Assembly (NCBI RefSeq): GCF_014205165.1
Contig: NZ_JACHMZ010000001.1
Coordinates: 5,438,501-5,502,500, forward strand
Direction: 5' to 3'
Source of the DNA: Micromonospora carbonacea
Lineage (GTDB): Bacteria > Actinomycetota > Actinomycetes > Mycobacteriales > Micromonosporaceae
Length of the DNA: 64,000 bases
Part shown: positions 33,471-42,811 of the stretch, piece after piece
How the letters are laid out: each line of letters begins with the position of its first letter
Position numbering within the stretch: the first letter of the stretch is position 1
Program-made: the position numbers and the translations under genes
The notes under the pieces: generated by a model
What the model saw: only the letters and a program-made list of their open reading frames with translations
Databases searched by the model: none
What the model was told of the DNA's origin: nothing

Positions 33471-35720
33471 TCAGCTTCGTTCCAGCGCCGCCAGAACGGA
33501 GCGGATGGTCAGCCTGATCGGCTCGAGGCCTGATCGCGCAACGACGACGGGGGTGTACTCGACGTACACCTCGAAGGCACCCTTCCGCCCCTTGTGGCGC
33601 AAGGCGTAAGGCTTGTGCGGTGCCAGCGCAGCGTCGACCCGTTCGTTGAGAATTCTGCGCATCTTCTCGTTGGCCATGTTCTCGAACCCAATTTTACCGT
33701 TGGGGTGGAACTGCACGGTGAGCGAAGGGTGCATGGCCTGCCGGAACAGCTTCTCGCTCCACGAGAAGGACACCTCCCAGTTCCCCGTCAGACTGGTGAA
33801 GGCGGGCTTCGAGGGCACTCGAGGATCGTTGGTCAGCTTATAGATCAGTTCAGCGAGGAAAGTCGCCCTTTCCAGCGTCTTATCACTGTGGGTGTGCGAC
33901 AACTCATCCTTGATCAACAAGAGTCGGCCGATGACCTCCTCGAAGCTCTGAATGCGCTCCGCAGAGGCCCACTCGGTGGCGTCCTTGTACAGCGCACCAA
34001 TCTGCCGCACGACCTCGCCCGAGACACTTGAGTGGAACTTTCGCTGGATTTCGGCAAGATTGCCACCCAGTCGCACGGGGTCGGGGTCCCTACCCATGAA
34101 GCAGAAATACATGAGCTGGCCGAAGGAAAATACATCCAGGGCCGGGGTCTTCGCCGACACGATCTTCGGATCGAATGCGGAGTACTGTTCTGGCGCAGCG
34201 TAGTAGATAACCCCGAGGCCACTCTTGGTAGCGTTCTGGGTGCGGGTGGTGAACCAGGCCAGGTCGAAGTCCGTCAGATAGGGGTGCTGCCGGCCGTCGG
34301 GGCCGGTAAGACACACGATGTTTTCCGGCTTGATGTCGCGGTGAATCACGCTGTTTTGATGTGCGTGGACGACGGCGTTCGCCACGCCAATCAGAAGATC
34401 GATCAGCTCGTCGGGCTCAAGGAATGAATGCGGCTTCAGATCCCGAATGTTCTGCCCTTCGATGTAATCCATCACAAAGCCAATGGGGCACGTGCTGAAG
34501 CGATGAACCTTGACGATCGAGTTGTGCTTCAGCAGCGTCATCGCTTCGTAACCCGTAGCGAAGCGCTGGATCTTTTCAGGATTGTCCATCTCCTGCGCGT
34601 GATAAATCTTGTACGCGACGGACTTGCCCGTTTCCGGGTCCCTCACTTGCCAAACCGAACCGAACCCACCTGAGCCCAACTGGCGCTCGAGGATTCCCTC
34701 CTTGATCACCATCCCGCTCTCCACCAGCGCCAACTCGGTACGATACCGATTCAACGTCTCACGGCATCTACGGAAGGCCAACCGGCTCGCCACCCCCGGC
34801 ATGACGGCTTTTCTCTCGAACCACTCGTAGATGCTCTCCAGCCGACGGCAAGCGAGATCGTACCCCTCTCGTCGCCAGCCTTCGGAGTCATAACCCATCT
34901 TGAAGCGAAGGAACTGGTCGAGAAAGCTCTGGGCCTCGCGCTCGATCAGCAGGTAATCCTGCTCTGGAGGTGGGGGCGGGAGATTAGGAGTCAACCCAGC
35001 TGCCAGGACCAGTCGGCCTGGGATATGACCACCGAAGACCGGCTTCTGTTGCTCGCGGGAGCCTCCGCGCTGCCCCATGTTTCGAGAAATAACCTCGTAA
35101 AGACTGTGAACGGTGACGCAGCCATCGTGATCGGCCGCCTCTCCGTACAGCCCTTGAAGAAGGTAGTAGGTGAAGATGCCGTGCCCGAAGTTCTGCTCCT
35201 CCCAAGCCTGCTGACTGCTCAATGCCGCACCGATGACGGCAACCCCACGGTCCACGTTGACTGCGGTTCTTATGTCGTCGTTCAGCATGGGCCGGCGCAT
35301 CTCCACGGTACCGTCGGGCCGAATCCCAGCCCCAGAGTGGCAGCAGTCAAGGAAGACTAGGGTGTCATGCCTAGAATCAGACTCGCCGGCTAGCAGACGT
35401 ATGACTTTCTGGATCTCTATGCCCTCGTCATACTCGGCATTGTCGAAGGTCACCAGGAACGCCCCCAGATCGGTTACCGTTCCATGGCCCGAGAAGTAGA
35501 ACAACAACGACTCGGGCATCGACGACCTGGCTTCCGCCGCCCATCTCAAGATGCGTCCTCGTGTCGCCTCCGCGTCCGTGAGCACCGTTACCTCGAACCC
35601 GTATTCCTCCATTTCGAGCAGACCCGCCACCTGCGATGCATCGTTCAGACAGCAACTCAGGGGCGACCACCGACCGGAGTAGTCGTTTATTCCGACAACC
35701 AGGGCCTTTCGTTGCCCCAT
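33471..35720 (-). CDS. Caspase-like protease fused to Ser/Thr protein kinase
   Basis: A 749-aa fusion. The N-terminal caspase/metacaspase p20-like domain (about 1-240) has KALVVGINDYS, the catalytic His79 (FYFSGHG) and Cys127 (FLDCCHSG). A linker (about 250-335) joins a eukaryotic-type kinase (about 340-600) with glycine loop LGSGGFGSV (348-356), Lys371, HRDIKPEN (460-467) and APE (509-511). The Mg-binding motif is DFD (484-486), not DFG. A C-terminal region (about 640-749) is not recognised. No membrane segment is seen. A kinase-gated protease for abortive defence or programmed death is inferred. GAGGAGGG precedes ATG 35720. GC is visibly low (31 of 60 bases in 34081-34140), suggesting transfer. 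Confidence 0.9.
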   Translation of the reverse strand: MGQRKALVVGINDYSGRWSPLSCCLNDASQVAGLLEMEEYGFEVTVLTDAEATRGRILRWAAEARSSMPESLLFYFSGHGTVTDLGAFLVTFDNAEYDEGIEIQKVIRLLAGESDSRHDTLVFLDCCHSGAGIRPDGTVEMRRPMLNDDIRTAVNVDRGVAVIGAALSSQQAWEEQNFGHGIFTYYLLQGLYGEAADHDGCVTVHSLYEVISRNMGQRGGSREQQKPVFGGHIPGRLVLAAGLTPNLPPPPPEQDYLLIEREAQSFLDQFLRFKMGYDSEGWRREGYDLACRRLESIYEWFERKAVMPGVASRLAFRRCRETLNRYRTELALVESGMVIKEGILERQLGSGGFGSVWQVRDPETGKSVAYKIYHAQEMDNPEKIQRFATGYEAMTLLKHNSIVKVHRFSTCPIGFVMDYIEGQNIRDLKPHSFLEPDELIDLLIGVANAVVHAHQNSVIHRDIKPENIVCLTGPDGRQHPYLTDFDLAWFTTRTQNATKSGLGVIYYAAPEQYSAFDPKIVSAKTPALDVFSFGQLMYFCFMGRDPDPVRLGGNLAEIQRKFHSSVSGEVVRQIGALYKDATEWASAERIQSFEEVIGRLLLIKDELSHTHSDKTLERATFLAELIYKLTNDPRVPSKPAFTSLTGNWEVSFSWSEKLFRQAMHPSLTVQFHPNGKIGFENMANEKMRRILNERVDAALAPHKPYALRHKGRKGAFEVYVEYTPVVVARSGLEPIRLTIRSVLAALERS

Positions 35721-36250
35721 GGTCCCTCCTCACACGCTCTCCCACGAAATCCATCTCACGCCCGCCCGCCCAAAGTAAATCGTGGAAATAGCGATGGGTT
35801 CGATGGCGCGAAGTCAGCAGGGCGCGCAGGCAGAACGATCGAGAACTGAGCGCGACTGCGCGGCCCCTGGAACACTACCCGAAGCTCACCCGGACGCGAC
35901 GCTCTCATCCGCGAGCCGATCAGCCTCTGGGAGTTCACCCCTTCGGCGGATTCGACACCACTCCGGACGACCGGGTCACACCCGAGTTGGTCGATCAACA
36001 AAGTTATCGAGCCACGCAAGGAAGACCGCGATCCAAGCGGGCGGCCACCGTCCAGCAGATGTCAAGATCGGCCAGAGCGGCATACGTAACTCAGATCAAC
36101 TCAGCCTCCCTCGCCGGAGAGGGTTCAATGGCAACATCCGGGCTACTATCCACCAGGCACGGAATCGAAGAAGCCGATTGTCGTACAGGCGACAGTAGCG
36201 CGGCAAAGTCAACTGAAGCAGCTGAGCGGCCTCGCAGGTACCGTGCACGG

Positions 36251-39200
36251 GTGAGCGATCATGGTTTCGGCGTCTACGAGCACCTGATCACCCACCAGCT
36301 CGCCGGGCAGCTCCACCGCCTCGATGCCGCGCTCGTCCAACGCCAGCCGCTCGACCCGGCCGATGCCCACCAGCTCCTCACCCGGCACCTCGCCGCCCTG
36401 ATCAGCCGCGCCCTGCAAGCCGTACCCGGCGGCGACGACAGGCTGCGCCGCCAGGTCGACCTCGCCAACCGGATCGCGCAGGCCGTCACCGACCTCGACC
36501 CGGACGCGGCCGGCCCCGACGACCAGGTGGCCGACGCCCGCAACCTGCTGCACGCCATCGCCGCCCCGCCCACCCCGCCCGCGCAGCCGACCTTCCCGGC
36601 CCGCCCCACCACCCCGCTCTCCACCGGCGCGCTGCTGGTCAACGGCCGCCACCAGCCGCGCATCGGTCACGAGGTCACCCACGAGATGGCGTCGGCACAG
36701 CGGGTCGACCTGCTGTGCGCGTTCATCAAGTGGCACGGGCTGCGCATCGTCGAGCCGGCCGTCCGCGAGCTGATCGGCCGGGGCGGGACGCTGCGCGTCA
36801 TCACCACCACCTACCTCGGTGCGACCGACCAGCGGGCGCTGGACCGGCTCGCCGAGCTGGGCGCCGAGGTCAAGGTCTCCTACGAGACCAGGACGACCCG
36901 GCTGCACGCGAAGGCGTGGCTGTTCCGCCGGGGCAACGGCCTGACCACGGCGTACGTCGGGTCGAGCAACCTGTCGAAGGCGGCGCTGGTCGACGGGGTG
37001 GAGTGGAACGTCCGCATCTCCGACGTGGAGCAGCCGCACGTCATCGACACGTTCGCCGCCACTTTCGAGGACTACTGGAACGATCCGGCGTTCGAGGCGT
37101 ACGACGCCGGGCGGGACGGCGAGCGGCTGCGCGCCGCGCTCAGCGGGGAACGGCGGGAGGGATCGCCGACGCAGATCGCGAACCTGGACGTGCGGCCGTA
37201 CCCGTACCAGGCGGAGATCCTGGCCGACCTGGACGCGGAGCGGCAGGTGCACGGCCGGCACCGCAACCTGGTGGTGATGGCGACCGGGACCGGCAAGACG
37301 GTGGTGGCGGCGCTGGACTACCGGCGGCTAAACAGGAACAAGACCGTCGACTCGCTGCTGTTCGTCGCGCACCAGGAGCAGATCCTGCGGCAGAGCCTGT
37401 CGACGTTCCGGCAGGTGGTGGGCGACGGGAGCTTCGGCGAGCTGCTGGTCGGCGGGAGCGAGCCGAGGAACTGGACGCACGTCTTCGCCTCGATCCAGTC
37501 GCTGCACCGCCGCGAGATCGACCCCGGGGCGTACGACATGGTGATCGTCGACGAGTTCCACCACGCGGAGGCGCCGACGTACGCGCGGCTGCTGGAGCGG
37601 CTGCGTCCGCGCGTACTGCTGGGGCTGACGGCGACCCCCGACCGGGCCGACGGCGGCGACGTGCGGCGGTGGTTCGACGGCCGCGCCGCCGTGGAGCTGC
37701 ACCTGTGGGAGGCGCTGGAGCGGCAGTTGCTGGCCCCGTTCCAGTATTTCGGGGTGCACGACGAGGTGGACCTGTCGCACCTGCGGTGGCGGCGCGGCCA
37801 GGGGTACGACCCGGGCGAGCTGGGCGCGATCTACACCGGCGACGACGCGCGGGCGCGGCTCATCGTACGAGCCGTACGCGACACCGTGGACGTGGGGCGG
37901 ATGCGGGCGCTCGGGTTCTGCGTGAGCATCGGGCACGCCGAGTTCATGGCGGACTGGTTCACCCGGCACGGTGTCCCGTCGGCGGCGGTGACGTCCCGGC
38001 TGGACCGGTCGGCGCAGCACGGGCTGCTGCGCGACTTCCGGGCCGGGAAGCTGCGGGTGCTGTTCACCGTCGACCTGTTCAACGAGGGCGTCGACCTGCC
38101 GATGGTCGACACGATCCTGATGCTGCGGCCCACCGAGAGCGCGACGGTCTTCCTCCAGCAGCTCGGCCGGGGCCTGCGCCTGGACGACGACAAGCCCTGC
38201 CTCACGGTGCTGGACTTCATCGGCGGGCAGCACGCCAACTTCCGGTTCGACCTGCGCTGGCGGGCCCTGACCGGGGTCAGCCGGCGGGCGGTCCGGGACG
38301 CGGTCGAGCAGGACTTTCCCATGCTGCCCAGCGGCTGCCACGTCGAGCTGGACCGGGTGGCGAAGGAAGTGGTGCTGGCCAACCTCAGAAGCGCCCTGCC
38401 CACGTCGAGGAGGGGCCTGGTGGCCGAGCTGCGGCAGCTCGGGGACGTCGACCTCGCCGGCTTCCTGCGGGAGACCGGCCTCGACGTCGAGGACGTCTAC
38501 CGCTCGGCGGCGGTCGGCGGGTGGACCGGGCTGCGGCGGCTCGCCGGGCTGGACACCCCGGCCCCCGGCCCGGACGACCGCGAGTTGGGGCGGGCCATCG
38601 GGCGGATGCTGCACCTGGACGACGCCGACCGGCTGGACCTGTTGGCCGGGGTCGCCGCCGGTGAGCGACCCGAGCCGGGACGGCTGTGGGACATGCTGCA
38701 CTTCGACCTGTGGGGTCCGCAGGCACCGTTGAGCGACCGGGACGCGCGGCTCGCCCGGCTGTGGGCGGAGCCGGCGCGCTGCGCCGAGCTGCGGCAGCTC
38801 GCCGGGGCGCTGCGGGACCGCATCCACCGGGTCACCGTGCCCGTCGGCGCGCTGCGGGTGCACGCCCGCTACAGCCGCAACGAGGCGTGCGCCGCGTTCG
38901 GGATGCCGAACCCTGGGTCGCTGCGGGAGGGGGTGAAGTGGCTGGAGTCCGAGCGGGCGGACCTGTTCTTCGTCACCCTGGTCAAGTCGGAGCGGCACTA
39001 CTCCCCCACCACCATGTACGCGGACCGGGCCGTCACCGACCGGCTGTTCCAGTGGGAGTCGCAGAGCACCACGTCGGCGGCGTCGGCGACCGGGCAGCGC
39101 TACGTCCACCACGCCTCGCGCGGCTCGACGGTGCACCTGTTCGTGCGGGAGACGCGGGTGCCGGACCGGGACCTCGGCGCGCCGGCCTACCTGTACGCCG

Positions 39201-39313
39201 GGCCGATGGCGTACCGGCGGCACACCGGGGACCGGCCGATGCGCATCGTCTGGGAGTTGGCGCACCCGTTACCGGCCGACCTGTACGCGGCGGCCCGCGC
39301 GATCGCCGCCTGA
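36251..39313 (+). CDS. PLD nuclease - DEAH helicase - DUF3427 protein
   Basis: A 1020-aa multidomain protein. An N-terminal helical region (1-115) is followed by a phospholipase D-type nuclease domain with one HxK motif (His219, Lys221) and GSSNLS (about 237-242). An SF2 helicase comes next: Walker A ATGTGKT (344-350), DEFHH (434-438), TATPDR (460-465) and a C-terminal motif VI QQLGRGLRL. A DUF3427 C-terminal domain (about 730-1010) includes RYSRNEACAAFG. The protein probably remodels and cuts DNA. GTG 36251 fits the homologue N-terminus (GVYEHLI); ATG 36128, with GGAGAGGG 4 nt upstream, is the alternative. It is divergent from the caspase-kinase gene; the 530 bp between hold no other gene. 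Confidence 0.9.
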   Translation: MSDHGFGVYEHLITHQLAGQLHRLDAALVQRQPLDPADAHQLLTRHLAALISRALQAVPGGDDRLRRQVDLANRIAQAVTDLDPDAAGPDDQVADARNLLHAIAAPPTPPAQPTFPARPTTPLSTGALLVNGRHQPRIGHEVTHEMASAQRVDLLCAFIKWHGLRIVEPAVRELIGRGGTLRVITTTYLGATDQRALDRLAELGAEVKVSYETRTTRLHAKAWLFRRGNGLTTAYVGSSNLSKAALVDGVEWNVRISDVEQPHVIDTFAATFEDYWNDPAFEAYDAGRDGERLRAALSGERREGSPTQIANLDVRPYPYQAEILADLDAERQVHGRHRNLVVMATGTGKTVVAALDYRRLNRNKTVDSLLFVAHQEQILRQSLSTFRQVVGDGSFGELLVGGSEPRNWTHVFASIQSLHRREIDPGAYDMVIVDEFHHAEAPTYARLLERLRPRVLLGLTATPDRADGGDVRRWFDGRAAVELHLWEALERQLLAPFQYFGVHDEVDLSHLRWRRGQGYDPGELGAIYTGDDARARLIVRAVRDTVDVGRMRALGFCVSIGHAEFMADWFTRHGVPSAAVTSRLDRSAQHGLLRDFRAGKLRVLFTVDLFNEGVDLPMVDTILMLRPTESATVFLQQLGRGLRLDDDKPCLTVLDFIGGQHANFRFDLRWRALTGVSRRAVRDAVEQDFPMLPSGCHVELDRVAKEVVLANLRSALPTSRRGLVAELRQLGDVDLAGFLRETGLDVEDVYRSAAVGGWTGLRRLAGLDTPAPGPDDRELGRAIGRMLHLDDADRLDLLAGVAAGERPEPGRLWDMLHFDLWGPQAPLSDRDARLARLWAEPARCAELRQLAGALRDRIHRVTVPVGALRVHARYSRNEACAAFGMPNPGSLREGVKWLESERADLFFVTLVKSERHYSPTTMYADRAVTDRLFQWESQSTTSAASATGQRYVHHASRGSTVHLFVRETRVPDRDLGAPAYLYAGPMAYRRHTGDRPMRIVWELAHPLPADLYAAARAIAA

Positions 39314-39327
39314 CCTGCCGACAGACG

Positions 39328-40329
39328 TCAGGCGCTGAGCGAGCGTGCCCGCCCGGGTGAGGCGCTGGTCGACGGCAGGGGCGCTGCCCCGCCCGCTTGC
39401 GGTGCGACGAGGTCCCGGGGGATGTCCGGGGCGCAGTAGCACAGGGCGCTGGCGGTCGGCCTACGGCGCGCCGCCAGCGGCCGGCCGAACGCCACCGTCA
39501 GTCCGGCGAGCGTGACCGTGACCGCCGCGAACCCGGCCGCCAGCATCGGCGACGCATCCGGGTCGCCGTCGGCCAGCATCACCACGGCCATCGCGGTCAC
39601 CGACGCGCCCAGGCAGGTCAGCCAGGTGAGCAGCGGGTACGCCATCCGCCGCGCCCACGCCGCCCCGCGCAGCACGCCGAGGCCGACGGCCACGGCGGCC
39701 GGGACGACGATGCCGAGGTCCATCAGCTTGACCGTCCAGAACGGGGTGGGGCTGGAGGCGTACTCGATCATGGAGGCCGGGTCGGTCCAGGCGGTCACCA
39801 TGGTCGGCAGGTGCAGCCCGAGCAGCAGGAAAGCCGCCGCCCCGAGCAGCGTCCCGCCGGCGGCGCGGGCAAGCTGGCGCGACGGGGCGGGCGGGTGCGG
39901 CGACAGCGCCCGCCAGGCGAGCACCAGCGTCGCCTCGGCGAGCAGGAACGCGGCCAGCAGCAGCGGGAAGAACCGTTCCACGTTGCCCGGCAGGCGCAGG
40001 TACTCCTGGCCGATGACGACCTGCGCGTACGTGTAGAGGGCGTACCCGGCGATGCCGGCGGCCAGCGGCGGCGCGACAGGGTGCCGGCGGCCCGCGAGCA
40101 CGGCGGCGGCCACGGCCAGCGGTGTCACCACGAACAGCGCGGCGGCGTCGCCGCCGACCAGTTGGTGCAGGGTGGTCGGGGAGGTGCGGTAGCGCATCAG
40201 GCCCGCCCCGAGCGGCCCGAGCAGCGAGCTGGTCGCCATCGTGGCGGCCAGGGCGGTGAGGGCGGCGGCGAGCAGCCGGTACGAGTCGACGGCCCGCGCC
40301 ACCGGTCGAGTGCGTTGCTGCGTGGCCAT
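39328..40329 (-). CDS. Polytopic membrane protein, unknown function
   Basis: A 333-aa protein with about eight predicted membrane segments (for example LLAAALTALAATMATSSLLG, ALFVVTPLAVAAAVLAG, FFPLLLAAFLLAEATLVLAW). The C-terminal 45 residues are hydrophilic and low in complexity. I recognise no transport or enzymatic motif. ATG 40329 has GGGGAGG about 6 nt upstream. It converges on the PLD-helicase gene 14 bp away. Confidence 0.75.
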   Translation of the reverse strand: MATQQRTRPVARAVDSYRLLAAALTALAATMATSSLLGPLGAGLMRYRTSPTTLHQLVGGDAAALFVVTPLAVAAAVLAGRRHPVAPPLAAGIAGYALYTYAQVVIGQEYLRLPGNVERFFPLLLAAFLLAEATLVLAWRALSPHPPAPSRQLARAAGGTLLGAAAFLLLGLHLPTMVTAWTDPASMIEYASSPTPFWTVKLMDLGIVVPAAVAVGLGVLRGAAWARRMAYPLLTWLTCLGASVTAMAVVMLADGDPDASPMLAAGFAAVTVTLAGLTVAFGRPLAARRRPTASALCYCAPDIPRDLVAPQAGGAAPLPSTSASPGRARSLSA

Positions 40330-40486
40330 GACGCCTCCCCGCTGGTCGGTCTCCCCTCAGCCTGCTCTGGTGCGGGGAGTCTCGGCAGGGGGTTCGGTCA
40401 CCGTCCGGCGGGACCTTCGGTCCTGGTCCAGCTCGAAGGCGATCCGGGTTGCCTCGTACGCCTCGGCCGCCACCCGGCTGGTTGGC

Positions 40487-40843
40487 TCAGCTGTGCTGCG
40501 CCCGGTGGAACGGCGGGCGGGTGATCTCCCTGGTGAACTGCGGGCCCACCAGGTAGCGCTTCCCGGGGAGCCAGCCGTGGGAGTTGTCGCCGACCACGAC
40601 GCCGAGCCCGGTGTGGCGGTCGAAGTTCGCGAACCGCGGGCCGCCGCTGGAGCCGCCGCCCATCACGCACTCGGTGCCCCACTGGCCGGGGGGCTCCGGC
40701 CAGTCCTCGGTCGCCTGCTGCTCCACCGCCGGGCCCGTGCAGTAGGCGAGGCGCTCACCGGTGTATTCGGGCAGGCCCTGGCGGGCCTCGTCCGAGCTGG
40801 CCCGTGGGTAGCCGAACTGGTGCACCACCCGCGGGCCGGGCAC
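40487..40843 (-). pseudogene. C-terminal remnant of trypsin-like protease
   Basis: An open stretch of 118 codons encodes only the last part of a chymotrypsin-fold serine protease. VVHQFGYPRA is a mid-domain strand, and GGGSSGGPRF holds the nucleophile Ser66, with Cys35 and Cys59 placed like a disulfide pair. The catalytic His and Asp halves and any signal peptide are absent. An ATG at 40886 would reach this frame only with a 1-nt shift across a run of five C. It is therefore most likely a decayed gene, though a sequencing error at the C run cannot be excluded. Confidence 0.6.
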
Positions 40844-40937
40844 CGCCGACGCGGCCGAGCCGGCCGGGGGTTGGCTTCGGTGTCATAGCGGGAGCGTAGA
40901 AACGGTCGGCGGGTGCCCACGGTCCGGGAAGAAGCGG

Positions 40938-41312
40938 TCAGCGCACCGGGTCGTGGGTGCCCCGGGGCACGTGCGGCTTGCAGCGGCGAAGCCGCTCGGC
41001 GGCCATCCGCCCGCCCACGGCCAGGCCGTGCCGCTCGACGGCGGCCAGCCCGTACGCGCTGCACGTCGGGGTGTAGCGGCACTGGCCCGGCCAGCGGTGC
41101 GACAGCCACCGGCGGTAGCCGAGGATCGCGGCCCGGCCGGCCCGGTCGACGACCGGCGCGCGGGTCGCCCCGGCGGCCACCGAGCCGAGGGTGAGCAGGA
41201 ACGAGAACAGCCCGAAGTCGCAGCAGTCCGGGCCGTCGCAGTCGCAGTCGGTGCAGGAGTCGACGCCGCGCCGCTTCTTCTTGCGGTGGCGGTCCCGCTT
41301 GAGGTTGAGCAT
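40938..41312 (-). CDS. YidD-like membrane insertion efficiency factor
   Basis: A 124-aa protein whose second half matches YidD: ILGYRRWLSHRWPGQCRYTPTCSAYGLAAVERHG and LRRCKPHVPRGTHDPV, with the conserved Cys residues. The first half is unusual: a basic segment RDRHRKKKRR followed by a cysteine cluster CTDCDCDGPDCC and a short hydrophobic stretch. Canonical yidD lies between rnpA and yidC near the origin; this copy does not, so it is probably a paralogue. The extra Cys cluster could bind metal. Confidence 0.8.
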   Translation of the reverse strand: MLNLKRDRHRKKKRRGVDSCTDCDCDGPDCCDFGLFSFLLTLGSVAAGATRAPVVDRAGRAAILGYRRWLSHRWPGQCRYTPTCSAYGLAAVERHGLAVGGRMAAERLRRCKPHVPRGTHDPVR

Positions 41313-41357
41313 GCCGACGATGGTGCGACACGCGCGCCACCTGACCGAACGGAGGAG

Positions 41358-42563
41358 TCAGGACCAGACGGTGCGGCGGAGCCCGTCGTGGGCGGCGCAC
41401 ACGTCGGCCCGGCCCCCGGTGAGGGTGAGCGCGCCGTCGCGGCACTGCACCAGGTACCCCGTCCCGGCCCAGAAGTCCTGGCCGCAGTCGAAGTAGTCGC
41501 ACACCCGCACGTCGGGCCGGCGGATGCGGGAGCCGCCGCAGTAGTCGTACCCGAAGGGGTTGGCCGGTGCGCCGCAGAGCCGGTCGCGCGTCGCGGCCGG
41601 TGGGGCGGGGGAAGACGCGGCGGCGGACGACACGGTGCCGTGCCGCGGCTTCGACGCGGACGCCGCGGCGGCGCGGGCGGTGGGGAGCCCGGTCGGCCCG
41701 GCGGTGGGCGGCGCGGCCGTGGCGGCGGCGGCGACGTCCGAGCCGGGCCGCACCGGCGGGTCCGACTCGAACAGCACCGCCGGCACCAGCAGCGCCGCGG
41801 CGGCGGCCACCGCGACGGTACGCCGGCCGCCCGGCACGAGGGAGGTGATCCGGGCCTGCGCGGGGGTGGCGATGGCGGGGCGGAACGGCCGGGTCTGGTC
41901 GTGCTCGGCGATCAGCTCGTCGAGCTGGGCCAGCACCGCGCCCCGCTGCTCGATGGCCTCGGCGAAGGCCAGGGTGAGGGTGAACCGGAACTCGGCGGCG
42001 GCGTCGGCGGGCAGCAGCAGGCCGGAGGTGCGCCGCCGGTCGAGGACCTGGATCAGCGTGATCGGCGCCGCCGGGTCGTGGGCCAGGCCGGTCATCCTCC
42101 CGTACGTCCAGTCGCGCCGGCCCCGCCCGCCGAGCAGGACGAGGCGGCGGTCGGTGAGCACGGCGAGGCCGGCGTCGGTGACCTTGACCCCGTCGGGGCG
42201 GCGGTGGTGCAGCGCGGACCGGCCGGGGTCGACGCACAGGTCGGGGGCGGGGAGCACGGCGGTGTGCCGCAGCTCGACCAGTTGCACGGCGGGCAGCGCC
42301 CAGAACACCCGCTCGCCGGGGGCGAGCTCCAGGGGCAGCCCGGCTCCGGCGTTGGCCTGGCGGCCGAAGTCGGCCGCCGCCGCGCGCAGCCGCCGCAGCT
42401 CGTCGTCGCGTCGCCGCCAGGCCCGCTCGGCGTCGCGGTACGTCCGCTGCCGCCGCTCGTTCTGCCGGTGCGCCCACCGGTACCGCCAGGTGGCACCGGT
42501 CGACTGCCGCCGGGTAAAACCCGGCGAACTCCCTGTGGAACCCGTCGAATCAGTCTTCGCCAC
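41358..42563 (-). CDS. Hypothetical single-pass membrane protein
   Basis: A 401-aa protein. The basic N-terminal region has a coiled-coil-like stretch (about 35-65), followed by a beta-rich cytosolic domain (about 80-200, with LAVLTDRRLVLLGG resembling a bacterial PH-like domain). One membrane segment lies near 250-265 (TVAVAAAAALLVPAVLF). The extracytoplasmic C-terminus is an Ala/Pro/Thr linker plus a cysteine-rich domain with six Cys (CGAPANPFGYDYCGG, CDYFDCGQDFW, VQCRDG, DVCAAHD). Function unknown. GTG 42563 has GAAGGAG upstream. It is close to the YidD-like gene and may be co-transcribed with it. Confidence 0.7.
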   Translation of the reverse strand: MAKTDSTGSTGSSPGFTRRQSTGATWRYRWAHRQNERRQRTYRDAERAWRRRDDELRRLRAAAADFGRQANAGAGLPLELAPGERVFWALPAVQLVELRHTAVLPAPDLCVDPGRSALHHRRPDGVKVTDAGLAVLTDRRLVLLGGRGRRDWTYGRMTGLAHDPAAPITLIQVLDRRRTSGLLLPADAAAEFRFTLTLAFAEAIEQRGAVLAQLDELIAEHDQTRPFRPAIATPAQARITSLVPGGRRTVAVAAAAALLVPAVLFESDPPVRPGSDVAAAATAAPPTAGPTGLPTARAAAASASKPRHGTVSSAAASSPAPPAATRDRLCGAPANPFGYDYCGGSRIRRPDVRVCDYFDCGQDFWAGTGYLVQCRDGALTLTGGRADVCAAHDGLRRTVWS

Positions 42564-42811
42564 GCCGACTCCTTCGCCGCGCGAGCCACCAACCGGGGTG
42601 TCACCCGGATCAACGGCACCGACGGAGCCGACGGACCCGTCGAAACACGCTAATCACCCGATCGGTGGACCAATAGGCACAGCAGGGGGATGGCAGCACG
42701 TCGATTCACGTTCCCCGCCGGGACCCGTGTGCGGAGGTTGATCACTGGGTAACGCCTTCCGCAGCCCGGCGCGGGCACGCGTGCCGGCGCCGCCGACGCC
42801 GAGGAGGAACC

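Noticed and set aside
36715..38664. 649-codon plus-strand frame inside the PLD-helicase gene
   Set aside because: Frame-shifted reading of a gene with clear helicase motifs; Arg/Ala/Gly-rich and motif-free.
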